From: Antedon mediterranea
Lineage: Eukaryota; Echinodermata; Crinoidea; Comatulida; Antedonidae
Assembly: GCF_964355755.1 (NCBI RefSeq)
Contig: NC_092677.1
Coordinates: forward strand, 13,724,601 to 13,788,600
Length of the DNA: 64,000 nucleotides
Direction of reading: 5' to 3'
The position numbers and the translations under genes are program-made. Below are positions 49,601 through 58,641 of this stretch, piece by piece (position 1 is the first letter of the stretch; every line of letters begins with the position of its first letter). Below the pieces are notes generated by a model. It was given only the letters and a program-made list of their open reading frames with translations, had not been told where the DNA came from and ran no database searches.

Positions 49601-52600
49601 AATAACCTAGTAAATTTTCGAGACGAGTGGGAGGTTACCCCGGTGTACTAGTTCACACACAGCCACTGTCACAAACTCATCATAGTACTATACACTGTGA
49701 CTGAAAAGACTACCCAGTATAACGAATAAATAATAATAATAACAAAAAACATTAATTACCTCAAACTATACAATTCAATTAAACTATAATATAATATTTT
49801 AATTCTTACTATGTAACTTAAGATTTTTTAAATAATAATAATTGTTTCTCTTTTAGACATTAGATCGTGTTTATTTACAATTACAACATTTCCTTGACGA
49901 CCCTCAATACAAAGGTGAACTTTCAATGTTGGTGGAGATTATTCGTATATTTGGCGTTGTCGGACCAAACACAGAACCAAAGTTTAGAGATGAATGTAAG
50001 TACTTTATTCTTTATTCAAAAATGTGAACTACTCACCAGTGTTGACGAAATTGTTAAATATTTACTTGATCAAGACTTCTACTCTTACTTATAACAATCA
50101 ACGTTTATGTAATATTTTTATCTTTTGGATCAACCACATTTTCAAACTAGAGGGTACTCTGAGAGTACAAACCTCCGCCTACTGTAAAATTCCCCTACAT
50201 AAAATGTCAATATATATATATTCTTAATTTTTTTTTTATTAGTTGTAAGTGTAAAAGTAAAGTTGTGGATGAGAGTTTGGTGTAGTGGTTATGTATCCAG
50301 CCTCTCACAGTTTAGATCGCTGGTTCAATTCCCACTGAGGTTTAAAAAAAATTTTTTTTTTTATTTCTTTTTTTTTGTGGAACTTAATCTTTGACCCTGA
50401 CCCTTCAAAATTTAACCACAATTATATGATGAGTCATTGATCATTGTGGCTAAGTTTGGTGAGAATAGGATAAAAACTGTGGTCTCTAGGCAGTAAAATA
50501 GTTTTTTGTTAGTTGTGACCTTGACCTATGACCTTTTTCCTTCAAAAGCGAACTTGTCCGAGCTTTTGAGGCATAGATCATTGTGGCCAAATTTGGCCGG
50601 TTTCGGATGAAAACTGTGGCCTCCAGGCTGTTCACAGACACACACACAGACACACAATACATACAGGGGTGAAAATATAACCTCCTTGGCGGAGGTAATA
50701 AGCAAAATAGCATTTTATTTAACTGTGACAGTGTTGTATACTTATTTACAAAAATATTTGTTAATGATACTGTATATCTTAATCTGTAGTTATTCCAAAA
50801 GATTTGCTATTTAGAATTTTGTTGTTATATATTTTCACCTTCTGTTGCTAAGCTCATATTTTTTTATATGTTGCAGTGGCTCCTGTGAGAAGCCTTTCTG
50901 TGAAATATTGAATTAAAAAAAATGTGCTGTATATGCATTTAAAAAAATATTTTTTAATAAAATATCTTAATCTGTACTCTACTGTCATAAATAAGTATTG
51001 AGTTTTCAATTAACTTAAGGCAATAAGGGTAAACTATATTGTTCTCATCAGTACCTCTCAAAATGTTTGTACTAGATTTCAATAAATTTCCATCTTTTAT
51101 GATTTCATGCCATATCAAATCAAGGTTTATTGGCATTCGTTCTTGAATCTTCATCGAATCCACAAATTAGATATTGTGTTTCAGCCACAGCTGCACACAA
51201 TCATGAGCAGCATCATTGAATTCAGCAAAGTTTTTGCTGTGCATCTCTGATTCAAATATGGGCATTTCAGTAAATTGTCCATTGTCTGCTAAGATTTCTT
51301 GTTTGGCTGATGAAATGCCTTCCACATTTGCACAGATGACAGTCAAAGCTTGTCCTAGAAAGGACCCTCTTTGGCATGATGTTAACAAAATCTAGTTGCG
51401 GTGGTGTTAAAAAGTAGGCCGAAGTCAGGTACTACTAGCTTGACTACACACTACACTAACTTATCCAGGGCCGCGTGTATATGTATACAGACGCTCCTAA
51501 CTTGGCTCTGAATAATAACAAATGAAAAATAATATTTTATGTATTTCCAAATTTAAAAAGACATGTATAATACAATGGAACCTCTCCTTTGGGACAAGAT
51601 AGAATATATTTGTTAACATTAAATGGCTAACCCCTATCCATGGGACATTCATATTAAATGGACTCTTCAGTAAAGTGTTCTACTGTACTGTTAACTAATT
51701 CTACTATTAATTTTGATTTATCTTGGTTTTGTAGTTATTTTACCTCGGCTTGCTGCAATAGCTCACACAAACAACAACACATCAAGTCGTAACAGGCAGT
51801 CTGAGGTAGCCATGGGATTATTTGAGGCCTACAGTGCTCTTTCTTGCTGCTGTATCCTTTTATTGTCTTTGAATTTTATATACATAATTTAATTAATCTA
51901 TTATCCTTGTATTTTGAAAATGACATGTGTGCTAGAAATTGCACTTCTTAACATATTCAGGTATGCTGTAGATGTGCTGTTTATATCTTGGTGTGGAATT
52001 CAAAAGTTTAATTAATTTACTCTAAAGTGGGCTGTAAATGGCAAAGAAGGACATTTAGGCTGTATGGTAGGCCCTGGTTAGGCAATTGATCGCACTCCAA
52101 CAGTTCAAAAACAAGGGCTGTGAACATCTATTTGTGATAATGGAACTCAAAATAAGAATCCATTACATGCCTTAAAATACTGAATGTGAAATCCATTTAA
52201 TTTATTCATGTACACAGTTTTTAAGATTGTAAGATTAAGGTAATTTCTAATAAACCATAGGGGTTCTAAATGAATAAACTAAACTTTCAAGGGTTTCTGG
52301 TAGAGAATTTTTTTTTGTATTCTCTACAGTACCATAGAAAAACGTAAAGAACATTTCTCTGTATTTTTCAGTTTTAATCTTTATGCATTTTTTATGTACT
52401 TTGCCTTTAACCGTTGGTTAGTTATATCAGAGGTTCAAATCCGTGACGCAATGCTTCCAGGTTTACGGTGCTTAAGGCAAGATCTGGAAACACTTTCACC
52501 AGAACATGAGGTAAAGTAAAAATATTTATTAAAGATTGATTGATAAAACTTTAAACTGAATGTAGGTGTACCCACATTTTATATAGCACATACCATTGTC

Positions 52601-55600
52601 TCAATGCGCTTTGAAATAGAGAAAAATAAATGATTCTATGCTATAACTGATAGAGACGTAAAACTATTAGAGGAAAAAACATCTTCAACAGCCTGTTGTG
52701 GAGTCGCTGGTTACATGGTTACTATCTCTATAGCTCAATTTTCACTAGTTACAGTTTTTTTTTCTTCTGCTATTCTTTGTTTCTTGTTGTTTGTGGTATC
52801 TTCCCATATCTCTGTATCTCTAGTTACTTTTAAAACATACAGTACAACTGTTGTATCATAGTACAGAAATATCCTATTTATTTATCCTTCTTTCTTTATG
52901 GAACTTCTGTAATTTGTTTATTGATTTGTCAAAATGTAATTTTGTTGAGGGCCTGTATATATAGAGATAGATATATTAACCTTTTAACATGGACACTAGT
53001 TATTTCAGTAAATGCTAATTGATTTGATATTATAAGGTTTTTAATTTAATATTATTGTGTTTCTGTTTTCAGGTTGTGGTATCGTCAATGATTAAAGATC
53101 TTGAAAGTAAAATTTCTGGTAGAGAAAGGTAAGATGAGCAGAATTGTATGTAACAAGTGATACTTAAAACAGCTTGTCAATCACGCTATCAGCTTTGGCT
53201 TCTGTCGCTAAATTAAAACATGTTTATTAACTGTATATGTACAATATATCCTTATAGAAATTACACATTAGATACACACAACTGAAGTTTGACTAATTTT
53301 ATAATAAAAAAAATACAGAACAGAAATCTTTAATAAATTTTATTAAAGTTTTAATAATATTTTTGTCTTATAAATTCAAAAGTAATATTGATTGATGCAT
53401 ATTGACGTTATTTATTAATTTGATTTAAATAATAATTTTTATAATTAATGCACAATCAAGGCGTTCTTGGATTTATTCATAATTACATTTCCAGTAAGTA
53501 CCATAAACACTAATCATATTTTCAGTAAGTATTTTTTTTTACATTACAGTTTTTTATTTATTTATTTTTATTGTTTCATAAATTGCTTTTTTCATTTATT
53601 TCATACACATCCAACAGCAAAAAAACCTCACCAATTCATGATGAACTATATTATGCTTGTAAACTAAGTCTTTCTCAAGGCTTAGGAAGTGGAGTAGTTT
53701 TAGTAATGAGTTACAAACTGGTTCAGGATTGAACCCTGGATCTTGGGAATCCAAGCACATGAACCACACAGTATATCTGGTCTACTTCAAGAGAGAATAG
53801 TGCGATTTAAAACACAAAGTTCTTGATTTACATATTTTTTAAAAGGTTGTGTCCATGTCCATGTTTGGAGACATGAAAACTGGGCTTGTCTATTTATTTA
53901 TCCTATAAAAAACAAACAAAACAATCCCCCTAACTTCCTATTTTTCGAAACTGTTTGGCCAAGCCGACTTGGCCCAACTCTGAATTCATTTACATACATG
54001 TACGTTTTTATGGATCAAATCTCCATTATAAATAGTATTATTATACAATTTTTATACAGCCTGACTTATGTCATAAATAAATGTAACTAAGAAAGTTACG
54101 AATTATTACAAAGATTACAAACGTTCAAAACAGTAAGGAGTACACTCAGGTTATTCACAATGTAAAAGTGCCAATTACGAACTCAGTGATGTAACTCACA
54201 GACTCGAGGCCACTGGTTTAGGAACCCTAAGTGGCCCTCCAACGCTGGAGACCTCGGGCCTGTTTTTCCTCCAGGCACTGCTCAGGGCCCCCATAAGCTA
54301 CAGGGTCTCTGTGTTTAGCGGGTGAGTGCTCATAGCTGTTACAACACTGTATGAACTGTAGTTTAAAATGTCTACACTACTGCTAATATTAGTAATAAAG
54401 ATATTAAAGACCATCATTACATTAACAAGTAAAAATGAAGAAGATTATCCTATTGATCATCAGCTTTTAAGTTTGCTTGTTACATATGAGGAATGAAACT
54501 TCTTTGCTTTGATTATTTGTCATTGGCTTTCATTTTCATACAGTGAGACATTGTTTCCCATCATGCACAGCATTTTAGTCACTTAAGTTCTATGTGCCTT
54601 GCATGGGTTTAGTATTTATTTGGGTTTCATTTTTTTGGGTTTATTTTGTAATGTATTATATGGTGTTATTGTTTGTTTGTTTTGTTTTCAATATTAAGCT
54701 CTTTTTTATTGCACTGTGTGTAGACATAGGAAGCATCTGACCACAGTAATCATATTACACAACTTATTACAGTGAGAGCTTATTACCTGTTCTGCATATT
54801 CCCTGCTTTCACAATGTTACATTTGTCGCATGGAAGAAATGGGAAACTACACAAAGCTAGATTTTAAGCCTGTGCTGATGATAGTGAAACAACATGTTGT
54901 TTATGATCTGTGACATCACATGATGCAATAAAAAAAGTTCATATTATGGGATTTATTTGGGATGGTATTGGAAGTATTGTTGATAGTTTAAGTAATAGCC
55001 TTTCATGCTCAAGAATTATTACAAAAATCCAAGCATGTAGTGGCAGTTTATATATGTCTATGATTCATTTTGTTTAATGCATTTGGTTTAAGTGTAATGC
55101 CTTGTGCGTTTTCTTTTTTTTTTTCAAATGTTTATATGATTAAAATTACATTTCCATTGATATGGAAAAAGCATATTAATGAAGTTAATTTCAAATGCAC
55201 ATATAATGAACAGATCTGAACCAGTAATTAAAAACCAATAATTAAACTAAGAAACCAATTTTTAAAATAATTGAAATCAATTTTAATAAGATTATTATTC
55301 TTATAACAACAAACATTAAAATTTTATTCTGATTGGAAAGCTGTTTATACAAATCACTCAAATGATTAGACTTGGAAGAGGACCTATTTATACTGTCTGC
55401 ATATTACATAGACTTAAATTCAAACCATTTTACACCACTGGGGTTTTTGGAGACATGTTGATCATCATCTTCCTATACTGTGCAGAAACTCATTTGAGTA
55501 TAGTTACACATGTTACCAATGTTTGTTTTTGTGTTAAGAGGTTATTATTATGAATACAATCCCCAATACAGAAAGGGCTGTAATAAGAATAGCAGATTCT

Positions 55601-56310
55601 TTTGTGTAAGCTGATTTTTGTAGGTTATGACAGAAGTACAAAGTTTTCAGAGATATGACCATTTAACCATTATGCCATGGGAAGTAGATTATATGGTTCT
55701 CATCAACCAATCAATCAAAAGACTTTTGATTATTATTACTAATTAGGCTAATTTTATATCTGTATAATAATGATAATGTAAAAAGTTTAGATGATCTAGG
55801 CCTAGCTATGCTTCCATATACTCAGATCTATTAAGTGTATGCGACATGCTTTCTCATCATGTGATCAAAATCTAATAATGAAAGTTGACTGACATTCCAC
55901 GCCAAGATTTTGAAAAGAAATGAAAAACCATAGAATATACAATATTTCCTCTAGCCTTGTTTGCAAATGTTTCAAAACTTGCGTGATGTATTAAGTAAAT
56001 ATTGAGTGACGTAATATTCAGGCACCAAATGGAAACAACAAGACAATTCAAATATGTAAGAAAAAAAAAGGAATTACTAATTTCGAAAGAGCCCTTTTCC
56101 AAATATTTGTTAGTGTTTTTTCAGAGAAAACATTTTTATTTGATCTTCTGCAGAGCTGCAAGTGGTGCCAGTTTAGCAAGTATTGGTGATTCTGTAGCCA
56201 ACATGGGTGAGGACGCCAAAAGCAAGATATTCAACCGTCTCGGCGCCCTCAAAGACAAGTCATCAGCTTCACGTTCTAAAGTTACATCAATGTTTAGCAA
56301 GAAGAAGTGA
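22638..56310 (+). CDS. RELCH: RELCH (KIAA1468): LisH and HEAT-repeat Rab11-binding protein
   Basis: Twenty-three exons, all in phase, encode 1178 aa: 22638-22968, 32063-32224, 34559-34623, 35385-35501, 37093-37296, 37883-37971, 38627-38947, 39417-39594, 40312-40424, 41874-42036, 43635-43937, 44513-44675, 45100-45256, 45948-46071, 46162-46210, 46784-46976, 47491-47673, 48354-48417, 49857-49995, 51735-51851, 52422-52510, 53073-53128, 56154-56310. A LisH motif (about residues 50-95, ELHTELVESGRELPRLRDYF), a coiled coil and HEAT-like repeats (KRALNFLINEYLLK, CLPHIVPNVLLAKRE, LLVAESCGVL, ELLLTVLW) match vertebrate RELCH closely, as does the lysine-rich C-terminus (MFSKKK). The vertebrate protein links Rab11 recycling endosomes to OSBP for cholesterol transfer to the trans-Golgi. 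Human RELCH is 1216 aa. Exon 4 could start 3 bp later. Intron 1 hosts a DNA transposon, and intron 20 is U12-type. Confidence 0.93.
23134..23160 (+). repeat. Left terminal inverted repeat of the transposon
   Basis: Two GTTGAGCCGCC blocks with a GACAA spacer, giving two likely transposase contact sites per end. It is markedly GC-rich against the AT-rich surroundings. Confidence 0.85.
24039..29753 (+). CDS. Transposon protein: Cys/His modules, D/D/E-like core, FEN1-like nuclease, CXC
   Basis: Seven exons (24039-24335, 24659-24914, 25015-25168, 25297-25470, 25598-25666, 25798-25982, 26071-29753), all GT-AG and in phase, give an intact 1605-aa frame. The N-terminus has two related Cys/His modules: C10..., H84-x2-C87-Y-R-K-Y-I, and C155-x2-C158..., H216-x2-C219-Y-R-E-Y-I. 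Between them is a basic, nuclear-localisation-like stretch (about 106-135). The central region has D532 (MVWDNIDF), D697 (VCVFDQAIY) and E750 (LVEAGVV), a possible DDE triad. Residues 1170-1420 carry seven acidic positions like FEN1: D1177, D1222, E1323, D1325, D1348, D1350 and D1406 (in LMIDAMALL, FVCDKYP, HEEADTRL, SPDTDVAIL and TGCDSTSAF). A TSO1-like cysteine cluster (from C1549) and an acidic tail end the protein. It is likely the transposase. Homologous uncharacterised proteins are, as I recall, multicopy in cnidarians and fish. Confidence 0.85.
29840..30500 (+). repeat. 194-bp tandem repeat, about 3.3 units, downstream of the transposon gene
   Basis: The anchor AGGGAT starts at 29846, 30041, 30235 and 30429 (periods 195, 194, 194). 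The middle units are almost identical, while the outer units diverge. Each unit contains ATGTAGTA ... TACTACAT, which can pair, and ACTTGTGACTTGACTTGAACT. It lies between the stop codon and the right end, so it may be 3' UTR or subterminal sequence. Confidence 0.85.
31009..31076 (+). repeat. Four phased TGACGCG subterminal repeats
   Basis: TGACGCG begins at 31009, 31029, 31050 and 31070, a spacing of 20, 21 and 20 bp (two helical turns). It lies about 0.6 kb inside the right end, in otherwise AT-rich DNA. It fits a cooperative binding array for the element's own protein, which is inferred. Confidence 0.65.
31614..31640 (-). repeat. Right terminal inverted repeat of the transposon
   Basis: Reverse complement of the left end apart from one base (a C on the plus strand in the outer block). 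Both ends keep the double GTTGRGCCGCC arrangement. Confidence 0.85.
32225..34558 (+). other. RELCH intron 2; AT-rich, no gene
   Basis: AT-rich intronic sequence with one dispersed repeat (32581-32672). Small open frames at 33771-34236 (minus) are AT-composition artefacts with no domain. Confidence 0.6.
32581..32672 (-). repeat. Dispersed repeat, inverted relative to 63345-63440
   Basis: Shares CTTACCTGGATAAACCGATAA, CCCTTTCTCCTCGAAGAGCG and AGATATA in reverse orientation with the stretch near 63345-63440. No terminal structure was identified. It lies in RELCH intron 2. Confidence 0.6.
36220..36360 (+). mobile_element. tRNA-like SINE in RELCH intron 4
   Basis: The head resembles a tRNA: GCCCCAGTGGTCTAATGGTTAGGAC (A box), a CTGC/GCAG anticodon-like stem, then a B-box-like GCGAGTTTGAAGAATC with an insertion. 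The tail is GACACGTCGATTGGTAGGTTG. The damaged T-arm rules out a working tRNA. Confidence 0.6.
36832..37054. mobile_element. Hairpin MITE, GTCTACACTATCAAACT family, copy d (expanded)
   Basis: The left end is CGTCTGTAAACTATCAAACT, and the right end is AAGTTTGATAGTGTACAGTAG then GATACAGAGCTTTA. The left half holds repeats of CAAATATGGTAGTGATATG, making this copy longer than copies a and e. Confidence 0.7.
37402..37494. mobile_element. Hairpin MITE, same family, copy e (short)
   Basis: Compact version: AAGCTGTGCCTACACTATCA at the left, TTGATAGTGTAGACCGAG at the right, and very little interior. It lies in RELCH intron 5. Confidence 0.7.
39040..39130 (-). repeat. Reverse SINE fragment in RELCH intron 7
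   Basis: GGATTTGAACCCCGGACCCTAGG is the reverse of a B box and its flank. The downstream GGTAGAGTACAGGATTAATTTGTA matches the tail order of the tRNA-type SINEs only loosely. Confidence 0.45.
39183..39294. mobile_element. MITE, AAGCTTGGTTCCCACTAG family, copy 3 (short)
   Basis: The ends are AAGCTTGGTTCCCACAAGG and GAAACCCAAGCTT. The interior TTTGACCAATCATAA / TTGTAATTGGTCAA pair matches the other copies. It lies in RELCH intron 7. Confidence 0.75.
39839..39902. repeat. Partial hairpin MITE, GTCTACACTATCAAACT family
   Basis: Only the left part remains (GTCTCTGTCTGCAATATCAA, GTGTGATGTGCTCAAAGTA, TAGTGATATTTTGTC). Confidence 0.5.
41515..41610 (-). repeat. Reverse SINE fragment in RELCH intron 9
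   Basis: Keeps GGGAGTGGAGTTTAAATAGTTGTGACTTACAACC and GGCACTAGGTCAGGAT, in the same order as the reverse SINE at 53643-53775. The B-box end is lost. Confidence 0.45.
41676..41848. mobile_element. Hairpin MITE, GTCTACACTATCAAACT family, copy g
   Basis: A diverged copy just upstream of RELCH exon 10. It contains GTGATATGCCCATATATG, ATGATGTCATATCACTAC, AGGCACATCACGCTTTTTTG and CTACACTATCAAACTATGA. Confidence 0.6.
42170..42950 (+). mobile_element. LINE 3'-end fragments in RELCH intron 10
   Basis: Two degraded coding remnants are visible. About 42390-42590 reads like the end of a CR1/Jockey-group protein (GRMKSLIATACYFDLP, KEWNNLPINIKE). About 42598-42786 reads HPLHKQFALMNSGIRLRAL, then RFRCSFVPNAIHLYNSR, a motif common at LINE C-termini. 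The 3' end has GGACAATAAAGTATATATGACTATGAC. Both pieces are pseudogenic. Confidence 0.65.
43055..43205 (+). repeat. CR1-like LINE 3' UTR with (AAATC)n tail
   Basis: GACCTCATTGGAAACAAGTC then TATCCTTGGCATCCTTTCT, ending GATGCCGAAATAAATC followed by several AAATC units. A tandem pentamer tail is typical of CR1/L2-group LINEs. Confidence 0.6.
44200..44425 (+). repeat. CR1-like LINE 3' end with ATT tail
   Basis: Begins with a decayed C-terminal coding piece (GTGGCAGCTTCAACCCTGTGGAATTCC, a TLWNSL-type motif). It continues to GTACAGCGCATTGAGAGC and ends in ACTATTATTATTATTA. It lies in RELCH intron 11. Confidence 0.6.
46406..46569. mobile_element. Hairpin MITE, GTCTACACTATCAAACT family, copy h
   Basis: Well preserved: AAGCTCTGTCTACACTACCA at the left and TTTGATAGTGTAAACAGAGC at the right. 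The interior has ATGTGATGCGCCCATATATGG and ACTACCATATTTAGGCACATC. It lies in RELCH intron 15. Confidence 0.8.
47017..47182. mobile_element. 166-bp non-autonomous hAT-like element, copy 1
   Basis: The terminal repeats CAGTGGTGTAA and TTACGCCACTG have the CAGTG...CACTG form of hAT ends. The 8-bp flanks ATCACACC (47009-47016) and ATCACGCC (47183-47190) match at 7 of 8 bases. Its sister copy at 54184-54349 has exactly the same length. Confidence 0.8.
47836..48177 (+). mobile_element. 5S-rRNA-derived SINE (SINE3/Deu-type) in RELCH intron 17
   Basis: The first 95 bp follow 5S rRNA: CCACGTTGAAACACCGAAGTTAAGCA, GGGCCTGGTTAG, the C-box TGGATGGGAGACC, TGGGAATATCGGGTGCTGTA. Part of the 5' arm is deleted. 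An unrelated body of some 240 bp follows, ending in a run of A's at about 48165-48177. A 5S head with a non-5S body and an A tail is the SINE3 layout. A Deu-domain body is possible but was not verified. Confidence 0.75.
48949..49697 (+). repeat. Seven-unit 107-bp tandem satellite in RELCH intron 18
   Basis: The anchor TGTGCACTTTGAATAAC starts at 48949, 49056, 49163, 49270, 49376, 49483 and 49590 (period 107, once 106). Units are nearly identical. They differ mainly at TTTCGAG/TTTCAAG and ACTGATAC/ACTGTCAC, and the variants alternate in a way that suggests duplication of multi-unit blocks. Each unit has CTAGTACA ... TGTACTAG, which can form a 41-bp stem-loop region. Confidence 0.95.
50268..50345 (+). 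mobile_element. tRNA-like SINE head in RELCH intron 19
   Basis: A-box-like GTTTGGTGTAGTGGTTATG and B-box-like GGTTCAATTCCCACTG are spaced as in a tRNA promoter, followed by an A/T-homopolymer stretch. There is no intact tRNA fold. Confidence 0.55.
50380..50702 (+). repeat. LINE-like 3' terminal repeat ending in a GGCGGAGG hairpin
   Basis: Two related halves are present: GATCATTGTGGCTAAGTTTGG...AAAACTGTGGTCTC and GATCATTGTGGCCAAATTTGG...AAAACTGTGGCCTC. A CACACACAGA tract and the end AACCTCCTTGGCGGAGGTAAT follow. Such a hairpin end occurs on abundant marine-invertebrate retroelements; the family name is not certain. Confidence 0.55.
51560..51690. repeat. Terminal fragment of a mariner-like or similar MITE
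   Basis: TACAATGGAACCTCTCCTTTGGGACA and GGCTAACCCCTATCCATGGGACATTC resemble inverted-repeat ends seen near 60860 and 60975-61155, but the pairing here is incomplete. Confidence 0.4.
51852..52421 (+). other. RELCH: U12-type (minor spliceosome) intron 20 of RELCH
   Basis: The donor is GTATCCTTT (51852-51860), the U12 consensus. CCTTTAAC (52404-52411) is a U12-like branch site with its branch A about 11 nt before the AG (52420-52421), and there is no long polypyrimidine tract. The flanking exons join in phase 1 to give SALSCCFISEVQIRD, which agrees with vertebrate RELCH, so the splice sites are well fixed. Confidence 0.85.
52545..52625 (-). repeat. Reverse LINE 3'-tail fragment
   Basis: The reverse complement contains CAAAGCGCATTGAGACAATGG and GTGCTATATAAAATG, the same tail type as at 44200-44425. 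Confidence 0.5.
53643..53775 (-). mobile_element. Reverse tRNA-type SINE in RELCH intron 22
   Basis: The reverse complement has GCTTGGATTCCCAAGATCC, then B-box GGTTCAATCCTG, then AACTCATTACTAAAACTACTCC and AAGCCTTGAGAAAGACTTAG. This order matches the SINE at 56992-57136. Confidence 0.6.
54184..54349. mobile_element. 166-bp non-autonomous hAT-like element, copy 2
   Basis: The ends CAGTGATGTAAC and GTTACAACACTG are flanked by TACGAACT (54176-54183) and TATGAACT (54350-54357), 7 of 8 identical. The interior (TGGTTTAGGAACCCTAAGTGG, GGCACTGCTCAGGGC) matches copy 1. It lies in RELCH intron 22. Confidence 0.8.
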
Positions 56311-57660
56311 ATCATTATAATAATAATAGGCTTTCAAATTACCAAAACTACCATATTGAGATATTGTTGCAATTATAGTATTATCAATAATCATATTATT
56401 CATTTAGGAACCTTATTACAATTATTTTACTGCAGTTACTGCAGTAACACTAGTTTGTAATATTCCTTTCCTGGCCAAAATGATGAATATGTATCAGTGT
56501 TCTATCTACAATATTTGTTAAAATGCTATTGTTTTTATGATTTCAAATACTTGATTGTTGAATTTTGTAGAATTGATTTGTATTCTTACATAATGTGCTA
56601 TACCATACATACTGTAAAACAGTAAACAGTTTGACATATTATTCATTAAATTAGATGAAATATATTTACCTCAATTGACTGACTAAAAATGAATTTAATA
56701 ATTAAGCACAAACTAGTTAATCACACCTTTTTTTAAAAATAAAAGAAAATTATCTATATAGAAAATAACTTTTAAAATATGCTGATGAAAACAATGATAT
56801 TTTTGGCAAATTTTCGTCAAAACAGATTGACCTCCTAGCCAATAATAATAGCATCTCACTTGTTTTCACAAAGGCATGAATTGATAAATCCTGTAAAATT
56901 ATTATACAAATAATGAACAGTTATTAGTTGCATGGAGAGAATATTTTTTATGACTGACTGTTCAGTTTTAATGAGACGAAGCCAAGTTACATGAGTGGAG
57001 TTGTAGCTTGGTGGTTATGATGCTCGGCTACCAATCCAAGGGTTCCGGGTTCAACTCCTGTCATGCCAGGACAAATTACAACTCCACTCTCAAAGACTTA
57101 TGTAGAGCATCTTGTATATGTTTGTCTTGTGAATAGGATTGCCACCTTTTAGAAGGACAGTGAACGAAATCGCTTATGGTTATCCTTGGCAAATATTTAA
57201 AAAAAAAACAAAAAACAGGCAGACTTTCGATATATGAAAATTAATCGCTGCTTCCATTTTTAAACATTGTGAAATAGGCAAGGCAAAATTGTGGTTTCAA
57301 TCAAACCAAACAGCCTATTTGAGTTTGGGTACAGAATGTGGCTGTGGATATGGTTTCTCTATGATGGATTAATACTGATGTGTGTTCATGCTGTATAATG
57401 TAACAAATTGCACTGGCACCCGTTCAGGCCTGTAAATATGTCCTAAACTATTTGAGATACTGAGTGCTTCTATATGTACCTTTTTTTCAAGTTTTATATA
57501 ATAATTTTATACTAGTACTATAATTTACTGTTTGAAAGAGAATTTTTTTGTTGTTTTTTGTTGTTGTTGGGTGACTTTACGATTGGTGCAATTTTGTAAA
57601 TCGTGTACATATTATATAGTGATCATACATTCCTGAAATTATTGCAAATAAAATTAATAC
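56311..57660 (+). other. RELCH: Probable RELCH 3' UTR
   Basis: No further coding segment follows the RELCH stop. AATAAA at 57647-57652 is the best polyadenylation signal, with an earlier weaker candidate near 56740. A SINE is embedded at 56992-57136. The UTR extent is inferred. Confidence 0.45.
56992..57136 (+). mobile_element. tRNA-derived SINE
   Basis: A-box TAGCTTGGTGGTTATGATGC and B-box GGGTTCAACTCCTG, with body ACTCCACTCTCAAAGACTTATG and tail TAGAGCATCTTGTATATG. It is the best-preserved copy of this family in the window. Confidence 0.75.
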
Positions 57661-58105
57661 ATATCTTGTCTATAATATCGTAGATGTCCAGCAAATAATG
57701 TAGTTTTGTTTTTTACATTTTTTAGATGAAATTGGTTATCTTGGGTGTATGTTTTCTAATTAAAATTTTAGAACCGTTAATTTTTTATGAGAATTTCTGT
57801 TGTCGTTATTTAATTAAAGGATGATGTATATTATTTTTTTATGTAAAAATCTTGTATTTTTTAAATACGACATTAAAAGTAACTAGAAAAAACAGAAGAC
57901 AAAGAATTTGGAAATTTGTTATCTATTTGAATATTTTTAAGAGTCCTATTCTTGAAAGGGTTGCATTATTTTATCTGTTTATAGGCAATATTTATTTATT
58001 GTTTAAAGGTGTGCCTAGGGAATAAACATTAGTAAAGTCAGGTTTTCTGTACACAATGCTTTTCTAAACAATGTAAAGTTAAGAATATCTTGACATTTCC
58101 GTTGT

Positions 58106-58313
58106 TAAGCTCTGTCTATACTATCAAACTAGTTTGACAAAAAATTGTTATGTGCTCAAATATGGTAGTAATATGCTTGAATATGGTAGTAATATGCTTG
58201 AATATGGTAGTAATATGCTCGAATATGGTAGTGATATGACATTATCATGTCCATATATGAGTACATCCCATTTTTTTGTCGCATAAAGTTTGATAATGTA
58301 GACAGAGCTTTTA
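58106..58313. mobile_element. Hairpin MITE, GTCTACACTATCAAACT family, copy i, internally expanded
   Basis: The ends AAGCTCTGTCTATACTATCA and TTTGATAATGTAGACAGAGC are intact. The left interior holds four tandem 21-bp units (58154-58237) of the form GCTTGAATATGGTAGTAATAT, where short copies have one. Confidence 0.85.
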
Positions 58314-58506
58314 ATCCTACAACTGTCTTCTCTTATAATGCTAGACCTGATTTTACTATTGTTCTATTCTATTGGAATGTTTTTTATTTCATCATTCAAA
58401 TATTATTTGATATTTTCTCTCCGACTCATCCAAGATTAAGATTATGATAATAGCATATACATAAGTCTACCAGGAAATATTATGTAAACTATTGCAATAT
58501 ATATGT

Positions 58507-58641
58507 CAGGGGTGGATCCAAGCCTTAAATTTCGCAAATTGTAATGCAAAATGATAGGACATCAAATTAAGCTCAGCCCTTCTTTTCACAATTGTTAGGC
58601 CCTGGGTCCCCCTATTTCAAAATCTTGGATCCGCCACTGCA
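58507..58641. mobile_element. MITE with CAGTGGCGGATCCAAG-type ends
   Basis: CAGGGGTGGATCCAAG at the left is mirrored by CTTGGATCCGCCACTG at the right. CAG...CTG ends suggest a hAT relative, but no matching 8-bp flank is present. Confidence 0.65.

Noticed and set aside
48949-49697. Regular repeats that could suggest a CRISPR array
   Set aside because: Contiguous 107-bp tandem units without unique spacers, in a eukaryotic intron. It is a satellite.
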